Source of the DNA: Mycoplasmatales bacterium
GTDB lineage: Bacteria; Bacillota_I; Bacilli_A; Mycoplasmatales; Metamycoplasmataceae
Reading direction: 5' to 3'
Assembly (NCBI GenBank): GCA_013215685.1
Contig: JABSQU010000004.1
Coordinates: 1 to 42,490 of the forward strand
DNA: 42,490 nt
Part shown: positions 40,722 through 42,490 of the stretch, in pieces
Position numbering within the stretch: the stretch's first letter is position 1
Layout of the letters: each line of letters starts with the position of its first letter
Position numbers and translations under genes: made by a program
The notes under the pieces: generated by a model
The model's database searches: none
What the model saw: only the letters and a program-made list of their open reading frames with translations
What the model was told of the DNA's origin: nothing

Positions 40722-41153
40722 TTAATAATATTTTTTATTAATTCTTTCTAAATCACGTTCTTTAATTGTTCTTCTTTTATCAATTTTTGTTTTACCAGTC
40801 GCTAAAGCTATATCAACTTTAACAAGACCTTTATTTGATCATTTAAGAGTTTTGGCGACAATTGTTCTACCTTTAACTTTGACTCCTTCTCTAAGTTTTT
40901 TTAACTGAGATTTATGAAGTAAAAGTTTTCTTGGAGCAGTTTCATCTCCAGAAACATTCATATATAAATTAACATGCATATTTGATAAAAATAATTCATT
41001 GCCTTTAAATGAACAAAAAGAACCTCGCAAATTTACATTACCAGCTCTAATAGATTTAACTTCTCATCCTTTTAATTCAATTCCTGCTTCATAATTATCA
41101 AGCATTGCATAATTAAAAAATGCATCCTTATTTTTAGATATCACTTTTGCCAT
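40722..41153 (-). CDS. smpB: tmRNA-binding protein SmpB
   Basis: 143 residues, with hallmark motifs: ISKNKDAFFNYAMLDNYEAGIEL near the N-terminus (split: AFFNYAMLDNYEAG), GWEVKSIRAGNVNLRGSF, PRKLLLHKSQLKKL, and the basic C-terminal tail KTKIDKRRTIKERD. It carries tmRNA to stalled ribosomes, and the gene is directly upstream of ssrA. A TATAAT at 41192-41197 gives a leader of about 35 bases. One tryptophan (KTLKWSN) is TGA. Confidence 0.97.
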
Positions 41154-41191
41154 TGTTTCAAACTCTCTAGCCTATTTTCATAGACAATATA

Positions 41192-41197
41192 ATTATA
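41192..41197 (-). promoter_or_regulatory. -10 box of the smpB-ssrA unit
   Basis: TATAAT on the minus strand about 39 bases before the smpB ATG. Confidence 0.45.
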
Positions 41198-41334
41198 TAA
41201 TGGATTCTGGTTCTTCTAAAGTTTTTTGTAGCCTTTTTTCATCTAACGCTATAAGGGAGATAATTAAAAAATCAGTTTAGTGAGCAAAAGAAGAAATCAC
41301 TCCACTATATTCTTTATATTTTTCTTTTGATAAT

Positions 41335-42218
41335 TTATTTTTTGGTCTCTAATAATTCTCTTCCATAAAGAGATCTAACGAATTGGTCAAGATTTATTCT
41401 TTTCATAGCTGACATATCATCTATCATTTTTTTAAAGTTATCTTCATTAAATTGTAAGTCATCATCAATTGATAAATAATTTGATATTTTTTCAAGTGAG
41501 AATTTTTTATTAATTAAAATATTTTCTGAAAAATCTTCAAAAGAAATATCACTTTCTTTTTTGTGGAAAAATGTCAGTGTCAATTCTTTAAAGAAAGTTT
41601 TATTAAAGTTAATTGGCATTTTAAAGATACTATTTGCTTTACCTCAATAACGACTAGCCAAAATTAAAGCGGCAATATCAGCTTCATTCATTTGATGTTT
41701 TTTGTTATCTAAATCTTTAAATACCCCATCGTTATTATTTATAAATCATCAATATTGATGAATATACATTAATTGTCAGCTTAAATTGTGGTTATTCATA
41801 ATAATTTTGAAATCAATATGATCTTCATTTGAACCTGATGATTCGTTTTTTTCGTATTCATCTTTTTGCATTTCAACGACTTTATACAATAACTCTTTAT
41901 TATTAGTAAAAATTAATATTTTTTTCTTTAAGTTTCTTAACTTTTGTAAAACATCTAAAGTTGATTTTGAATCAAAATTATCCAAAAGACCATCAATAAC
42001 GATATTGTTTTTATCACTTGCATTAATAGTACTAATAATTTTATAATTATATTGTCATGATGATAATCACCATCAGATATTTCGCTTCATCATTTATAGT
42101 CTAAAATTAAATCATTTTTATCGATTTCATTTTCTATTAAATTTGTTTTACCATATTTACTCTCTTTAGAGAAAATATATACTCCGTTTTGTTTATTGTT
42201 TTTAAAATTTTTTAACAT
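41335..42218 (-). pseudogene. Frameshifted P-loop ATPase-like gene
   Basis: The N-terminal frame from ATG 42218 (AAAGGG site upstream; TATAAT at 42245-42250) reads QNGVYIFSKESKYGKTNLIE, a Walker A-like P-loop, then DLILDYKWWSEISDGDYHHD. The frame must shift near 42045-42065 to continue as YNYKIISTINASDKNNIVID, GLLDNFDSK (Walker B-like), LKKKILIFTNNKELLYKVVE, a W-rich segment and a helical tail to TAA 41335. The total would be about 294 residues. No named family recognised; the order suggests a small AAA-like protein. A single indel, real or a sequencing error, explains the break. Confidence 0.55.
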
Positions 42219-42370
42219 GTCCACCATCCCTTTTACTTCGGTAGATTATATAAAATATTTCAAAGAAATAATAAAAATATCTAAAATTATTTAATTTAAA
42301 AAAATTATAATTTTTAAATATTCTTTTTTGCCTATTAAAAAGAGATTAAATGAGAAAAAAACAATATTTC

Positions 42371-42490
42371 TACCTGCGTGTCTGTGCCTCATGTGGCACT
42401 TGCCGATATCCATCGTATATACACGAGATACGAATTGTAGATCATTATATGGTTGCAGATCTGTATCCCCATTCCTCTCAGCTGCGGAGC
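42371..42490. other. High-G+C tail unlike the rest of the window
   Basis: By hand count about 48% G+C over 121 bases, against an AT-rich background. Codons look unlike the neighbours in every frame. Both strands are open over the visible length but nothing is recognisable. It may be a chimeric contig end, adapter or foreign DNA, or the edge of a horizontally acquired gene. Confidence 0.45.

Overview
This window is from a Mycoplasma-type mollicute. Base composition is very AT-rich, and TGA is read as tryptophan in nearly every gene. For example, rpsD, smpB, tyrS, ssb and gap are only full length if TGA is sense. There is a tmRNA, prolipoprotein signals end in a cysteine, and genes are packed tightly with TAATG overlaps. 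I cannot name the species; the Mycoplasmopsis/Metamycoplasma side of the group is an inference from gene content. All coding coordinates below assume genetic code 4.

Core block 1 (about 1-22100) is almost entirely on the minus strand. In transcription order it holds ezrA and thiI, dnaE with a stand-alone 5'-3' exonuclease, a DnaB/DnaD-like primosome protein with a DnaI-like loader, gap, the GTPase yihA, and a membrane protein. After these come rpsF-ssb-rpsR, then gdpP-rplI-dnaB plus a CNNM/CorC membrane protein, and YitT. Last is a sugar-uptake style group: a GntR regulator, a solute-binding lipoprotein, a small membrane protein and a lysine-rich fragment running off the window. Much of this block concerns DNA replication and c-di-AMP turnover.

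The accessory region (about 22100-35850) lies between ezrA and rpsD. It contains (a) a degenerate gene and structured DNA leading into a plus-strand operon of a MobV-type relaxase, an ABC/AAA ATPase and a DUF4435/TOPRIM protein, which has the architecture of the PARIS (AriA-AriB) anti-phage system; (b) decayed UPF0236/ISLre2-like transposase genes; (c) a minus-strand trio of a TarI/IspD-like cytidylyltransferase, a mannitol-phosphate-dehydrogenase-like enzyme and a LicD/fukutin-like transferase. That trio predicts synthesis of a CDP-alditol and transfer of alditol phosphate to a surface glycan. The region also holds (d) a ruined purA abutting a second transposase 3' end, so the trio sits between two same-orientation IS 3' ends; (e) a 908-residue lipoprotein with three tandem repeats and an HExxH metalloprotease motif; and (f) a ruined hslO (Hsp33).

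Core block 2 (about 35850-42490) has rpsD on the plus strand behind a structured leader. On the minus strand are an M24 aminopeptidase, a small toxin/XRE/ImmA-like trio, tyrS, ssrA (tmRNA) directly behind smpB, and a frameshifted P-loop gene. The last ~120 bases are much richer in G+C (about 48%) than the rest and look foreign or chimeric.

One pattern recurs across the window. At least ten genes have a TATAAT-like -10 box six (once seven) bases before the start codon and no Shine-Dalgarno sequence, which predicts leaderless mRNAs.
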